This document shows, one piece after another, positions 39,184 through 48,704 of a stretch of DNA of 64,000 nucleotides. This stretch comes from Pieris napi (taxonomy: Eukaryota; Arthropoda; Insecta; Lepidoptera; Pieridae), in contig NC_062246.1 of the NCBI RefSeq assembly GCF_905475465.1, positions 11,806,001 to 11,870,000 of the forward strand, read 5' to 3'. Position 1 is the stretch's first letter. Every line of letters begins with the position of its first letter. The notes below the pieces were generated by a model, which worked only from the letters and a program-made list of their open reading frames with translations, was not told the DNA's origin and ran no database searches. The translations under genes were made by a program, and so were the position numbers.

Positions 39184-42100
39184 CAAACACACACCAAATT
39201 TATTTTTAAGACTCCGTTTGCAATGTTTTCTTTAGCACTTAATACTTATTTTCTTCTATTGTAACTTATGACAATGACCTGATTGTACGTGTTCCGGTCC
39301 GGTGGTGGAGAGGCTGGCTATCTGTCACTCAGGTCTCCTGTTACAGAGACCAGTCTCTGACATACACTTCCTAATGTTATCATCTTAGTTTAATCATAAA
39401 AACCTTGTTTGTATATGTGAGAGAAGAAAATAAAGATTATTATTATTATTATTATTCGAATTATCTCGCATTATTATTAACACATTTTAATTAATATTTT
39501 TGTGTATATATACACATAACTAAACTTTAATAGGCATAACCCGTGTTAATGTTGTTTAAATTAATTAAATCCATAGCTTACGTATATATTCGCTTTCTTT
39601 AAGAATAATTTTTCTTCTACAGGAGGGGCAAGACGTTACGGAATTGGCGAAGAAAATTGTAGACATGCGACGCAAGATGTCCATACAGTTTCCATCTCAC
39701 ACAAGCGTTAGAAAAGTCCACTCTAGGTGAGTAACTGTCTATTTCGGTTTGTTTTCAACCGTAAAACGTTTTGAAAACTAAGCCATGGAGGTGGAATTTA
39801 AATTATATATTCTCTTTAATAAAATCCCAGAGGCTCTTTTATCTCTGTCTTTTAATAAATTTAAGAAAAGCTATGTAAAAAGAACGAATGAAGAAGAAGA
39901 AGAACGAATTAACGATTATCTAGTTGATAAAAGGGCCTGAAACAAGTGCTAGACAGGCTACTTCTAATAACTTTGCGATATTTGTTTTAAAATAAGTGTT
40001 GTTTGATGATTTGCTATTTTAAAAGAGTACCGAGAGTTTTTTACGTCGGCTTTTTCTCTCGGCCTACACCCTCTGTCTTCTTCGCCGATGAGTAGGGATT
40101 AATAATTTAATAAAGTGGAATAAGTGATACCTGTATCTTATGTTCCATAATAAACATATTTTATTTTATTATATAAAAAATATTTTTATGGTTTTCAAGC
40201 TATCGAATTATCAGGAGACGGCTTCGGTAAGACCGACTCTACTTATCATTATTTTAAGATATAAACCTAATTAAAAGATATCAGTGTAGAACGTAAGAGT
40301 AAATATATATGACAGGGATGATTTGTTTGACCTGCTTGCTTACGTTTCAAATAAGTATATATTGTTCTAGAAAAAAAATGTGTGCGTGTACTAGGTGTAC
40401 ACACGTAAGAAGTGAAACTTCTTTATGACCTTATTTTTCGAAAAATGATCTACTATATGCAACTTTACCGAAATTGGTTAAATAAAGTTAAATTAGATAA
40501 AGTTTAACAAAAGGCTTTTATTATCATAGACATGAATACAAATACAATTATTTCATTTTAACTTATTACTGTACTGTAATGTAGTACTAAGATTATTACA
40601 GAATTTCATTAATTGTAATAGAATTATTAGTATTACTATCATTGTTATCGTTATTATATATTTTTGTTACTAATGCCTTCGAATCTCTTCGGATCAACCG
40701 TGGTAGGGACAAGAAAAAGATGGCACGTAACCGAAAAATGTGACAAATGTGTGTAAATTTTTTTCCAACGCCGATAAAGAAGTTTCACTTCAAAAGATGG
40801 CGCGTAACGGAAAAATGTGACGCGTAACGAAAAAATGTTACACTAAATTTTTTTCCAACCCCGATAAAGAAGTTTCACTTCAATACAGTTTGATACTTAA
40901 AATTTCAGTCATTTAGTGTTTTTGTTAAAACATTCTATATACGAATTTACCCTTAGGGAGCGTTAAAGTATTACGCCACGCAATTTTTGGACATTATTGA
41001 CACCCCCTCCCCATGTAACGCGCCGTAACGTTTTTCTGTGCCCAATAGTAAAACTTTTCGTGACCACTCAGTGACTCTTGATACCTAAAAGTTATCATTG
41101 TGTGGTGTAAAGTAGTGGAAAATCGAAAATAATATTAACAATAACCCGTAATTCAATCCCCTTACAAAAGGATCCCCCAAAATTCGTTACGTAATACTTG
41201 AACGCTCCCTTATTCACCAAAAATTTTGTACATATGAATTTACCCTTAATCACCAAAATCACTTACCACTATTTTAGCTAAAAGTACGCTACTGTCCCTT
41301 TTTATCACAGCGTAAACACAATTTCACAGAAAAAGACGAAAGACCTGTTAGTTATTAATAATATATTATGGCAAATATTTGAGAGTTATCTTTTTTCAGG
41401 GGTGGTCGTTTTAACCCCGCAATGCGTTACACGCGTAACGCAGCCGCACCGGCCCCGAAGACGTTCAGCGATTTGTCTGTCGATCACCGGCCTCGCACTC
41501 TGCTGATATCCGGCTTTGAACCGGATGAATTGGAGGCCGTGCAGACGCATTTTGCGGTAGGTTAAACACGGCTCTATTTATTATTATTCATTGTTGTTGT
41601 TTCTTTGTTTATTTTTTTTGTGTGTGTGTGTTAAGAGCAGTGTTGGCCTAGTGGCTTCAGCGTGCGAATCTCATCCTTGAGGTCGTAGGTTTGATTTACT
41701 GTGCACCAATAGACTTTCTTTCTATGTGCACATTTAACATTCGCTCGAACGGCGAAGGAAAACATCGTGAGGAAACCGGCTTGCCTGAGACCCAAAAAGT
41801 CGACGGCGTTCGTTAGGCAAAGAAGGCTGATACTTGCCTATTAGATTAACAAATGATCATGAAACATGTCTGGTTTACTTGAGTAGTAATATATCCATTA
41901 TCCAACCATAATAAGAGGAGAAAATATAAAAAAATATATATATATGTTTATCTTACAGAAATATGGAGAGATTGTCGGTAAAGTCGTGAACATGTCTGTC
42001 CCGGAACTGACGGTGCAGTACAAAATCCGACCCCAAGCTGAAATGGCTCTGATGCGTGGCAGGAACTACAATGATCGGACGCTCAGTGTAAGTGTATTGA

Positions 42101-42699
42101 TAATCTCTATATATATATATATATAAAATTCTCGTGTCTGTTCACGTGTATCACTAGTATCTGAATTTATTTCTTTTTAATAAAAAAGTTTTTGTGTATT
42201 TCAGATAACGTGGGTAGCCAACAATAAGCCCCTTGGAGCAGCGCCAAGCGCGACCCAAAATGGAGATGCGCCAGCGCAGGAGAACAGTAAGGATACGCAG
42301 GTAACTTTGACATTTATTCAAATCTATCAAAGGGTATATAGAAAGTTGTTTTTTATAGAACAGGGGGCAAAGGGGGCAAACGGGCAGGAGGCTCATCTTG
42401 ATGTTAAGTAATACCGCTGCCCATGGACACTTTTAATTCCAGAGGGCTCGCGAGTGAGTTGCAGGCCTTTTAAGAATTGGTACGGTCTTTTGTTATAGAC
42501 AAATTATTATAAATGTATGTGCATTTAAAATTCACCTAAATGAGTGGCTCTGAAGGCGGTAAATGGTCCTATTAGTGAAAAAGTACTTTGCAAAAAGCTA
42601 ATGTCCTTGCCTCCATAGAACCAGGAGCAAAGCGAGGACTTCCGGTTCGATGAGGAAGATGAGGATGAAGCCGACGAAGAAAGGTCTTGGAGGCGTTGA
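20391..42699 (+). CDS. swm: RBM26/RBM27-type RNA-binding protein (swm), 24 exons, 877 aa
   Basis: Exons: 20391-20449, 21753-21871, 22010-22144, 22455-22591, 22751-22819, 23367-23479, 24607-24696, 25473-25613, 26850-26944, 27289-27402, 27926-28043, 28279-28370, 30055-30188, 31060-31191, 33716-33844, 34607-34754, 35445-35563, 35730-35774, 38374-38451, 39623-39726, 41400-41556, 41959-42087, 42205-42300, 42619-42699. All phases agree; total 2,634 nt. Domains: PWI-like N-terminus (1-75; CDADPAALAKYVYALVKKD), Arg/Ser-rich region (175-315), CCCH finger C315-x8-C324-x5-C330-x3-H334, Pro-rich stretch, RRM1 (about 441-513), coiled-coil region (570-700), RRM2 (about 755-827) and an acidic tail ending RSWRR. 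This is the full RBM26/27 architecture; family members work with MTR4 and the nuclear exosome on polyadenylated RNA. The start MIIENPDAFKTWL matches the family. Introns carry many mobile elements. Confidence 0.97.
23041..23322. mobile_element. Harbinger-like MITE, GGGAGCG family, copy 1
   Basis: The left end GGGAGCGTTCAAGTATTGCG and right end CGTAATACTTGAACGCTCCC are inverted repeats, flanked by TAA at 23038-23040 and 23323-23325. The 282-bp interior is non-coding. The 3-bp TWA duplication suggests PIF/Harbinger. A sister copy is at 40956-41209 and internal/terminal pieces are at 27005-27144 and 55410-55446. It lies in swm intron 5, close to exon 6. Confidence 0.85.
23707..24274. mobile_element. 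Pogo-like MITE, about 568 bp
   Basis: The left end CAGTGTAAACTCTTTGTAACG and right end CGTTATAAAGAGTTTACACTAG are inverted repeats, and the left end follows TA. The CAGTG start and TA target suit a Tc1/mariner (pogo/Tigger) derivative. Sub-terminal GTTATAA and TAACGAA words recur at both ends. No transposase fragment is seen. It lies in swm intron 6. Confidence 0.7.
24275..24606. other. swm intron 6, remainder
   Basis: AT-rich intronic sequence before exon 7. Nothing recognised. Confidence 0.5.
25960..26235 (+). repeat. Non-LTR retrotransposon 3'-tail-like repeat
   Basis: Ends with CGGTCCAGCCGTTCTCGAG, TTATAAGTGTTGTAACAAAC and ACGACTTTCTTTTATATATA, a common terminal text of dispersed insect retroelements. 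No open frame remains. Class assignment (RTE-like) is from memory and uncertain. It lies in swm intron 8. Confidence 0.45.
26323..26384 (+). repeat. SINE head, truncated
   Basis: CAGTGTTGGCCTAGTGGCTTCAGC and CGACTCATATCC match the tRNA-like 5' part of the local SINE family. The rest is missing, because a family C repeat starts right after it at 26385. Confidence 0.7.
26385..26730 (-). repeat. MITE-like repeat, family C, copy 2
   Basis: Very similar to 1785-2128 over the full length, for example AATTCGTAAGACGGATGGAG and CGCGGCGTATTTAATG. Ends: GTAGTGAAAACTTCTTTAGCG and AAGTTTTCACTTCTGCCG, the palindrome ACTCCCGGAGT, then a T-run. It lies in swm intron 8, directly after a SINE head. Confidence 0.8.
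27005..27144. repeat. GGGAGCG-family MITE, internal fragment
   Basis: Matches the interior of the copies at 23041-23322 and 40956-41209 (AACGTTTCGTGACCAC, GTGACTCTTTATACCTAAAA, GTCGAAAATAATATTAACAA). Both terminal repeats are missing. It lies in swm intron 9. Confidence 0.75.
27740..27800 (-). repeat. SINE 3' fragment
   Basis: GGACAAGTAGGTGATCACCC and CTGACACAACATAATGTCTGAGGCC match, in reverse, the 3' half of the local SINE. It is a short relic in swm intron 10. Confidence 0.5.
28840..29340 (+). repeat. Dispersed arthropod repeat (CGACCCGCC...GGCTTCGCACGG)
   Basis: Starts CTAGCGACCCGCCACGG and CTTCGCACGG and ends near AAGATTTAAGCATACATAGG, GGGACAGAGAAAGCGACTTT and TATACTATGTAGTGAAG. This start and end combination is very common in insect genomes. 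No coding frame is left. I do not assign a class. It lies in swm intron 12. Confidence 0.55.
29482..29930 (+). repeat. MITE-like repeat, family A, copy 2
   Basis: A nine-base A-run, the palindromic GCGTACAAAGTAC, then CAGAAGTGAAACTTCTTTG; right end TAAAGAAGTTTCACTAC. The interior matches 12447-12855. It lies in swm intron 12, about 120 bp before exon 13. Confidence 0.8.
30360..31059. other. swm intron 13
   Basis: Contains a short reverse piece of a dispersed repeat at about 30390-30440 (GGCCGGCAACGCACC). A locally GC-richer stretch at about 30900-31035, just before exon 14, is not explained. No coding similarity is seen. Confidence 0.4.
31402..33429 (+). mobile_element. Pogo/Tigger DNA transposon, 2,028 bp, nearly intact
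   Basis: Terminal inverted repeats CAGTGGAGCGTCGATTATC and GATAATCGACGCTCCACTG are flanked by TA (31400-31401 and 33430-33431). Sub-terminal copies of TTATCCGAACR and TTCCGAAC recur at both ends, as expected for transposase sites. It holds a single transposase frame (31638-33254) interrupted by one in-frame stop. It sits in swm intron 14 in the same orientation as swm, between acceptor and donor sites that still splice in frame. The preserved ends and frame point to a recent arrival. Confidence 0.95.
31638..33254 (+). pseudogene. Tigger-like transposase with one in-frame stop
   Basis: Start MPKRKRVVLTMKDKYEI. The frame runs 538 codons but has TAA at 32055-32057, about residue 140; both halves are in the same frame, so only one change separates it from an open frame. 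Domains in order: pogo/CENP-B N-terminal helix-turn-helix (about 5-55; EGESATKLSNEYQVGKSTI), CENP-B type DNA-binding domain (about 75-138; GWLKRFKSRHGI just before the stop), then a DDE_1 nuclease with NADETGLNW, LLLLDNAPTHP and PMDQGVIETFKR holding the three acidic catalytic residues. A Ser/Thr/Asp/Glu-rich region and a basic C-terminus (KKIPDFFKR) follow. As it stands it would give a 139-residue DNA-binding protein without nuclease. Confidence 0.9.
33471..33620 (-). repeat. SINE, 3' half, with a further piece near 33920-33980
   Basis: In reverse it reads GGCGACGGCGTGTGTCAGGC, then GGCGAATCATTACTTGGC, AAATGATCATAAAACAGACA and AAAAGGTTGTAGTCC, the 3' end of the local SINE. Another minus-strand fragment (CTATGTGCGCATTTAACACTC) lies beyond exon 15. 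The pieces lie on both sides of exon 15 (33716-33844). Confidence 0.65.
34026..34370 (+). repeat. MITE-like repeat, family C, copy 3
   Basis: Reverse orientation relative to copies 1 and 2. An eight-base A-run, ACGACGTGTTGCACTCC, GGGAGCGCCGGCAGAAGTG and AAAACTTG at the left; CGCTAAAGAAGTTTTCACTTC at the right. The interior is nearly identical to the other two. It lies in swm intron 15. Confidence 0.8.
34919..35085 (-). repeat. LINE 3'-tail repeat (AGAACTGGCAATAAACTCTC family)
   Basis: In reverse it reads AGAGTGGCGGAGAGTTTATT-like text, then CAGTTCTTCTCCTCCGTC, TACGCCCTTGATTTGAGAAC and CATAGGTATACATTGTGTTA. The same text occurs at 54445-54590 and 59673-59850. From general knowledge it is a common 3' untranslated tail of lepidopteran LINEs. 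Confidence 0.6.
35110..35405 (+). repeat. LINE ORF2 C-terminal fragment and tail
   Basis: A short frame reads CNVFKGKVIRFLKSRCFYSVSQYLDHK, the type of basic C-terminus that ends many Jockey/R1-like polymerase ORFs (written here as FKGKVIRFLKSRCFYSVSQ). An AT-rich tail follows to the acceptor of exon 17. Low to moderate certainty. Confidence 0.4.
35775..38373. other. swm intron 18 (largest intron of the 3' half)
   Basis: 2,599 bp. It contains a LINE fragment at 37910-38060 and a stretch near 36170-36345 whose right end (CTGCGACATATATAC) resembles the terminus of the 3354-3900 MITE. The remainder is AT-rich with no gene recognised. Exon 18 upstream is only 45 nt, so alternative splicing around this intron is plausible. 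Confidence 0.5.
37910..38060 (-). repeat. RTE-type LINE C-terminal fragment
   Basis: The minus strand reads SKRWADDIKRIRGTTWTRAI, a stop, then WKQLEEAYVSQDTLITK. The pattern R-W-x-DDI ... W-x-R-A ... WK-LEEAYV is the hallmark C-terminal motif of insect RTE/Jockey-like ORF2 proteins. It is decayed and sits inside swm intron 18. Confidence 0.7.
39057..39195 (+). repeat. (CA)n-rich microsatellite
   Basis: About 140 bp of CA/TA/GA dinucleotides (ACACACACACAC blocks with AGAGAGAGAGAG) in swm intron 19. A short (ATT)n tract follows at 39436-39456. Confidence 0.9.
39811..40163 (+). repeat. LINE 3' end, copy 2
   Basis: Closely similar to 54985-55355: CTTTAATAAAATCCCAGAGG, CTCT-T-TATCTCTG, GATTATCTAGTTGATAAAAG, TACCGAGAGTTTTTTACG and GCCGATGAGTAGGGAT. 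The upstream end reads NKIPEALLSLSFNKFK, the usual C-terminal text of CR1/Jockey-like ORF2. It lies in swm intron 20. Confidence 0.7.
40371..40882 (+). repeat. MITE-like repeat, family B, copy 2, with duplicated right end
   Basis: An eight-base A-run, the palindrome GTGTACTAGGTGTACAC, then AAGAAGTGAAACTTCTTT. The right terminal unit (CCGATAAAGAAGTTTCACTTC) is present twice, at about 40770-40792 and 40860-40881, separated by another set of the GGCGCGTAACGGAAAAATG units. The interior matches 8214-8651. It lies in swm intron 20. Confidence 0.85.
40956..41209. mobile_element. Harbinger-like MITE, GGGAGCG family, copy 2
   Basis: Ends GGGAGCGTTAAAGTATTACG and CGTAATACTTGAACGCTCCC, flanked by TTA at 40953-40955 and 41210-41212. 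The interior matches 23041-23322. It lies in swm intron 20, 190 bp before exon 21. Confidence 0.85.
41637..41880 (+). repeat. Lepidopteran tRNA-derived SINE, near full length
   Basis: Begins CAGTGTTGGCCTAGTGGC; continues GAGGTCGTAGGTTTGATTTA (degenerate B box), CACCAATAGACTTTCTTTC, CATTTAACATTCGCTCG, GAAAACATCGTGAGGAAACC, AAAAAGTCGACGGCGT and TTAACAAATGATCATGAAAC. It is the most complete copy in the window and lies in swm intron 21. Confidence 0.9.
42355..42490 (+). repeat. Dispersed LINE-like repeat (GGCAAACGGGCAGGAG family)
   Basis: GGGGGCAAACGGGCAGGAGG, ATGTTAAGTAATACCGCTGC, CCCATGGACAC, GGGCTCGCGAGTG and GGCCTTTTAAGAATTGGTAC. The same text occurs at 60383-60610 and, reversed, near 56560-56680. 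It is typical of lepidopteran genomes and probably a non-LTR element tail. It lies in the last swm intron. Confidence 0.7.
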
Positions 42700-45600
42700 C
42701 GCTGCGCTGGCCGCTAGCTAGACTAGCGATTTGTACTAACACATAGAATATAAATTTACATTTGACATTGACACTTAACTTAGGCCTCACTGTGGTTAAA
42801 GTTAAACCAGCAATTTTTAACCGCAAAAGAAATGCGGGTTTTCTCTCATATATAATGTTATAAATATATCAGCAATATTCATATACACTAACTTATTATT
42901 CACTTTATAGATTAACTAAACTAAGTATGGTATTAGTAGAGACAAATTTTTTTAATATATATATATAGTACATAACAATGAAGTATTTATCACTTAGGTC
43001 ATATAGGTGGCATTAACGCTTTGCGGTTAGAAGCTGCGGGGAAAATCACAGTGCGGCCTATTTAACACCTTAATACTGGGCTATGTGTTGGAAATTATGT
43101 TTTGGCTTTGAATAATTGTTTGTATAATTTGTTAATGTAAATAATTTTGCTAAATTGAATTATTCAAATGAAATTGCAATCAGTCCCAAATAGTTTACAA
43201 TGCATAATATAATAACGGACTGTAATGAATTTCAGCAAATTTAATTTCAATAATGGCAAATATTCTAGCTGATAAATAAGGATTTTGGATTCATAAAAAA
43301 GTGCTTCAAATACTTGGGTATTGTCAAGGTATAGGAAAACATTTTTTTACGAAATTTAACAAAGGCTATCTTTAAATCTTTTTCTACTAGACTATCTTCT
43401 CGTATTGAATATCTTTAAATATATTTCGACTTCCATTGTCTCGTTTTTTAATCAACTATCTACTGAATTTAGGCGTTCGTTTCTTCGGAATATGGGTTCC
43501 AACTAGATCAGTCAATATTCTCATCAAGTCGTCAATACTACATTGTAACTTAGACAAAAGTGTAAGCACGAAGCGTGACCCGCTCACGCCAATCAATTGT
43601 TTATCAATATGGTCACGTGAGATATCCGCGCCACTAACCAGTTGCCGGCGGTTCTTTGCGGTTTACGATTCATCGTATCTGCCAATGTATTTAAAGTGAA
43701 AGAAAAATAGTATTTATGGTTCCTGTCGTTCTGTCATTTACGTATCAGTCTTACATAGTAGTGTCCCGTTAACGTGAAACCAGTTAAACTCTTTGAGGCT
43801 TTAGTACATTATGAAATAGACTGTTAAGGTAGATTAGCCTAGACTCAGGTTTCGAAATTGCCTTGCATTTGGTCGTCATTTCAATTTACAGAAACATATT
43901 CCAGTTTCAATAGTTTGACGTGTCTTCCTAACTTTTCCATTCACCTGAATGGTGTTACGCGACATATAAAGTGATATATAAGCTATATTTTGTCGTATTA
44001 CATGATTTATACACAAATGGAAGATTTTGTCGTCAAGAATTTGTCTCTGAATATATTAAAAACTTGCCAAGTTGTTGCATAAACTTGATTCTGGGGTTTA
44101 CACAAAATCAGTTTACGACAGGCGTCACCCACAAAAGAGTTTGTGTGAGAAAGACATTAGCTCGTGTCACGAGACCGTTTTCATACAAATCCCTTTGGGC
44201 GGGTCACGAATGTCGCAAAGTGACTCTGTCTTGAGCCCCCGAAATAGTCAATTGTCATTATTGACAGTTTCGATAAGTATAATTTTCTAAACGATAGGCG
44301 GAACATATATAAAACGGTTGTTTATATTTACGTACAGTTGATTGGTGCAATATTAGGTAACTGTCAAAATAACTAAATAATGACAATACAGGTGAGAAGT
44401 TAAGTTAATCGCAGACAAGTGAAATCTTTGACAATTGACTGTTTCAAAGATGCATGAATTTGACAATCTGACGTACCATAGTGACTTTGCCATAGTGACT
44501 TAAATGTTTAAATAACTATTATATCTTTATTAATCGAATATTTATACTATATATAAGAATAAATTCTAAAACAGCTGAAAACGCTTCATAAAATAAGTAT
44601 ATAAATATTTAAAATTAAAGTAGCATCTAGGATTGTTATACATTAGGAATAAACAATTTTAAATATTTTTTATCTATTTTGCAATTGTTCAAAGTCAGTT
44701 ATTTAACTACTTTAGTACAGTATAGATACAAAATTGACACCATCTTGGCGCAAAGTTAAATATGTTTAAAAATTGAAATATTAAAAAAAATAACTAGTAC
44801 TATACAATAACAGTTTTCTTTGCTTTTTAATAAGACTAATAATTGATTTCACATATATCCTAGGCTGCTGTGTACAACGTAAATATCTACATTATAGTTG
44901 GTAACTTGTACCTCATATAAAAGCAATACATATATATATTTGATATACACGCGTAGTTTTACACATAGTTGTATGTCCTAATTGGCAAGTATTTGTAATG
45001 TACCGAAAGTACTAAGCTATGTTTACATAGAAACAAAGGAAAGTGACAATTTGAATGGTTAATGTGCGAAATTATTTGCTATTAGTATGCAAAATTGAGC
45101 GCTCGAATACTGTCTTTGTGTAGCTCTGTACACCAATCCAATAAAAGTCTCGTAAGATGAGAAACAATATTCTAGAAATGGTGAACATTTGGAACACCAC
45201 GCTTATTGACACTAGACATACATATCGTCATAGTCGTAGAATAGTGACGGATCTGACAAATAGTAAACTTTACAGGGCAGCCATTTCTAACTAATATAAC
45301 GATGTTAGGTTTTTGTTATAACTTTTTTAATTCATAGTCTGTTATTATGAAATTTTGAAACAAAATAAAAATAATAACATTACATTACACAGCTTTCTAG
45401 AAAAATCACATGCTTCTATGAGCGTCTATGAAATCCGTCACTTTACCGACTGATTAATTTGAAATTTAAAACACATGGAATGTTTTTTAATGTAGCCGTA
45501 ACATTTAGTCAATATAATATCCAAATATGATAAAAAGTGGATTTTGTTTTTTTTTCAAATCCGACATTGTTCACAATCATGACGATATGTACTTTGAGAG

Positions 45601-48494
45601 ATAGAGATATATTGACATATGTCACTCATACTCACACGGACTCACCTCTCAGTTGAAATATTTACAAAGACAGTAGTAGAAGAAAAGAAGTGTAAGTGCC
45701 TGCCTATGTCGAAAATTATATTTGCCAATTAGGACGATGCTAGTGTTTTTTTAGCAAAGCTAGCTTAGAATTTTTGAATATACACAAGTAGAAATTTAAA
45801 CAATACGTACAAAGTGATTACTCAACATTAGTGTAGAATTGGTGATAGATTTTTCTGACAGCTTAAATGGCCTTATTCACGTAATATACAAGGAATAAAT
45901 TGCAGAACGTTTTTGTCTATTTGACAGTTGACATTATTACTAGTCTTTTATGATATACACACGTTACACGCAATCCCAAAACTAATGATTCCAAAATAAA
46001 CGTCATAAAGATTCAATGATAGGCAATATTGTAGAGACATGGAACGCTAACCTGATTCGTGTGCAAATTCATAATATAATAAATCGGTGCCTTGTACATT
46101 CAAACGTGAAATTTTAGCAGTTATTAAATTGATGTCATTTTGAGATTTTATTATACATGCTACAAGAATGCGTTTAGCGATAATGACTATTAACCATATC
46201 ATGATACTGAGTATATTTGATGTAGATCGATATAATTCATTTATTGGTTGTGTTAGGAGCGACGGACGAAGGATTGGCAAACAATTTTGGACAGTACTTG
46301 GTTTCTATGTTACAAAAATATTTTGTGTCTTTTGAATAGTTCGTTATTTTTAGCAATTTTGCTGAAATCATATTTAATCAACTTCTACGTTTTATTTCGC
46401 GCTAATGCGTGCTTTCAAGCTGTTGACTTCCGTTCTAAATAGCAGCGCTCTTACGAATGGCGTTTGCCAACGAAACATGCTTACAGGTGGTTTTAATAAA
46501 ATTGAACTACCCTCATTTTTTCATTATATTCTACTCGCTTAGTTATAATTAAATAGTTGTTTTTGTTATTGTGTGGATTTAACTGCATATTATAGATATA
46601 GATTTTTATTGTTACCTAGGGTAGATTGTAAAAATGGGTAATTTTCAGCGCTATTTTTTGTTAATATCTAGGTGATTTAGTTTTTTTTTTAAATTATTAC
46701 CTGAAAATTGCCCATTGTAAATAGGTTTTTCGTATACTTAAGATTCTTAATGTAATGTAGAATTTAGTTTTATTAACGTGTTAACTGACTTAGATGTATG
46801 ACCTGTACAAAGAAAAAATTAAGAATACCGTCAACAAAAAATTACACCAAATATTATATTATGACGGCTAAAAAATATTTTTTAATAAAGTCAGTGCATG
46901 AGGCGGTGAATAATTGTAACACAAGAAAAAAAAGGCTTGTGGGTTTTTTGTTGTTTGTAAAAAATGTTTGCAAAAAAATTGTGACCGCCCAAAAAAAAAA
47001 GTTTCCCCGTTTCACGACCTAAACGTTACAGCTTCGTCTGATTTTTTATCTTTCAGCTACTTCGTTTCATATGGTATGTATTTCAAGGTAAGTATTGTTC
47101 TTACAGACTAGTGTTCTAGGCCTAGGGAATCTGGATAGCTTCTTTTTAAGCTATTGCTTAGATTTTATCGCGTGCTCTGAGCGCGGCGACCGAATCAAGA
47201 AATTACGTAACGAAAATAAAAACCTAACACACGATGACATCATATAGGTGCGGCCAATACGCGTTAGAGTGGGACAAAACGCATACTGCATCTCACATCG
47301 GTCTGGCGTGATCGGTGACGCAGCGCAGGTGCGTTAGAGTGAGACAGACTATATAGGCGTGTTAGTGTAAGTCTGGTAGAGTGGTAAATTGAATTAATAT
47401 CAAAGATACAACTTGAATTAATATCAAATAAAAAAAAAATACTCCATAAATAAAAAATTAATAAATAATTATAATTGCATAAGTTGATGAAAATTGCTAT
47501 GCTTTCCCACGGCAGTCCCCGAGTGACACACGTTTTTATTTATTCTTCTTTCATTTAGAAGAATATTTTATATTCTTGCTTGCTCTGATCATTACATTTT
47601 TTGCTTTTACTAACCGAAAAGACGTTACGGGTATGTTACTAGCCTTAAAGAACGTTTAGGTTGGTGAAATTTTTTAGCAAAAATAGACAAATTCTTGTCG
47701 TAGACGAAATTTTTTTAGGTATTTTTTTCTATCACATTGTTTGACGTGTATCGAACCTAGAAATTCCGGTTTTAACTTAGTAACTGAAAATTTCGGTCAC
47801 ACCTTGACCCAGTAAATAAAATCAATACGACAAAAATTTCTTACGATTTCTTGATTGTGTCCTAGGTAGCAAGTTATCGTCAGCGTATTTAAGGCTGTCT
47901 ATGAATACATCAGTCGATTAAAGTAATAGGAAAATAGATACATACAAATTCTCTTACTTACCTGTTTTAGGAGAACTTAAATGAAAGAAAAAAGTATTTT
48001 ATATAGCAAGTGTAAAGAGTACCTACCTATAACATTTCTAAACAATTATACTTATTTAGAAAACTTAATAAGCGGTTATATTAGTATCTATGGAACTTCG
48101 TGTTAGTATTTAAATGAAAGTAATAAAATTTAATAATATTACTCATAATAATGATTTAATGGGGACTAATACAGGATCAGAGAAGTTGGTTAGCGAAGCG
48201 CCACTCACGCGAGCAATACGCTAGCATATATATATTTTTAATGTTTTTTAGGGCCCTATCACACTGGCGATTTGCGAGCGATTTCAAAGCGACGCGATTG
48301 CGCAGCGTGGACGCCATTTCTTACACTCGCCCACCCAGCGCCACCTCAATCAGTCAGTCGTATCTAAGGCGCGTTTGACCGGATGCATCATGATCATGAG
48401 GTCATACCGTACCTATCCCGTTATCGATGCACCTCTACAATTATTACGCACATCACTATATGCCTTTCCATAAGACATAATCCATGATATCATC
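42700..48494. other. Downstream of swm: 3' UTR and intergenic DNA
   Basis: No protein-coding exon is recognised here. The swm 3' untranslated region must occupy its left part, but I cannot place the poly(A) site. Small structures: an inverted repeat ATGGGTAATTTTCAG / CTGAAAATTGCCCAT near 46636-46718, and TTGAATTAATATCAAA repeated twice at about 47389-47429. At about 48250-48310 GGGCCCTATCACACTGGCG looks like one end of a DNA transposon whose other end I did not find. Several short open frames (for example 43436-43699, 43971-44234) resemble nothing known. Confidence 0.5.
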
Positions 48495-48704
48495 TTAAAT
48501 AAAAATTAATTGCAGCTCCCTTCTAGAAAAATTTCCATTCCTTGTTCCTGCCTACCAGACTCGTAATCGTGCTTTGTTTCATGTTCCTCACATCAACACT
48601 AAATATGCAAAAAAATCCGTTTTATATCGCGCAGCCCGGACAAACAACGACCAATATTTAAGCCTTGACTTGTTTAAGCTATCGCGGAATATGGTTAAAA
48701 GGAG
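48495..48704 (+). repeat. LINE ORF2 C-terminal fragment (left side of gypsy insertion)
   Basis: The frame SSLLEKFPFLVPAYQTRNRA, then LFHVPHINTKYAKKS and LYRAARTNNDQYLSLDLF has the look of the C-terminus of CR1/Jockey-like polymerases. It stops abruptly at the GGAG target site (48701-48704). The element's tail continues beyond the retrotransposon at 54347-54600, so the LTR element landed inside it. Confidence 0.7.

Noticed and set aside
39057..39195. CRISPR or satellite array
   Set aside because: It is a simple CA-rich microsatellite without spaced repeats; the host is an animal.
41637..41880. tRNA genes at the SINE heads
   Set aside because: A- and B-box-like text is present but no cloverleaf, anticodon arm or acceptor pairing is kept. 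The downstream blocks recur in other copies, so these are SINEs.
43436..44290. Three open frames downstream of swm
   Set aside because: The two frames at 43971 and 44072 overlap each other. None of the three has any recognised domain, codon-use contrast or splice support; probably chance frames.
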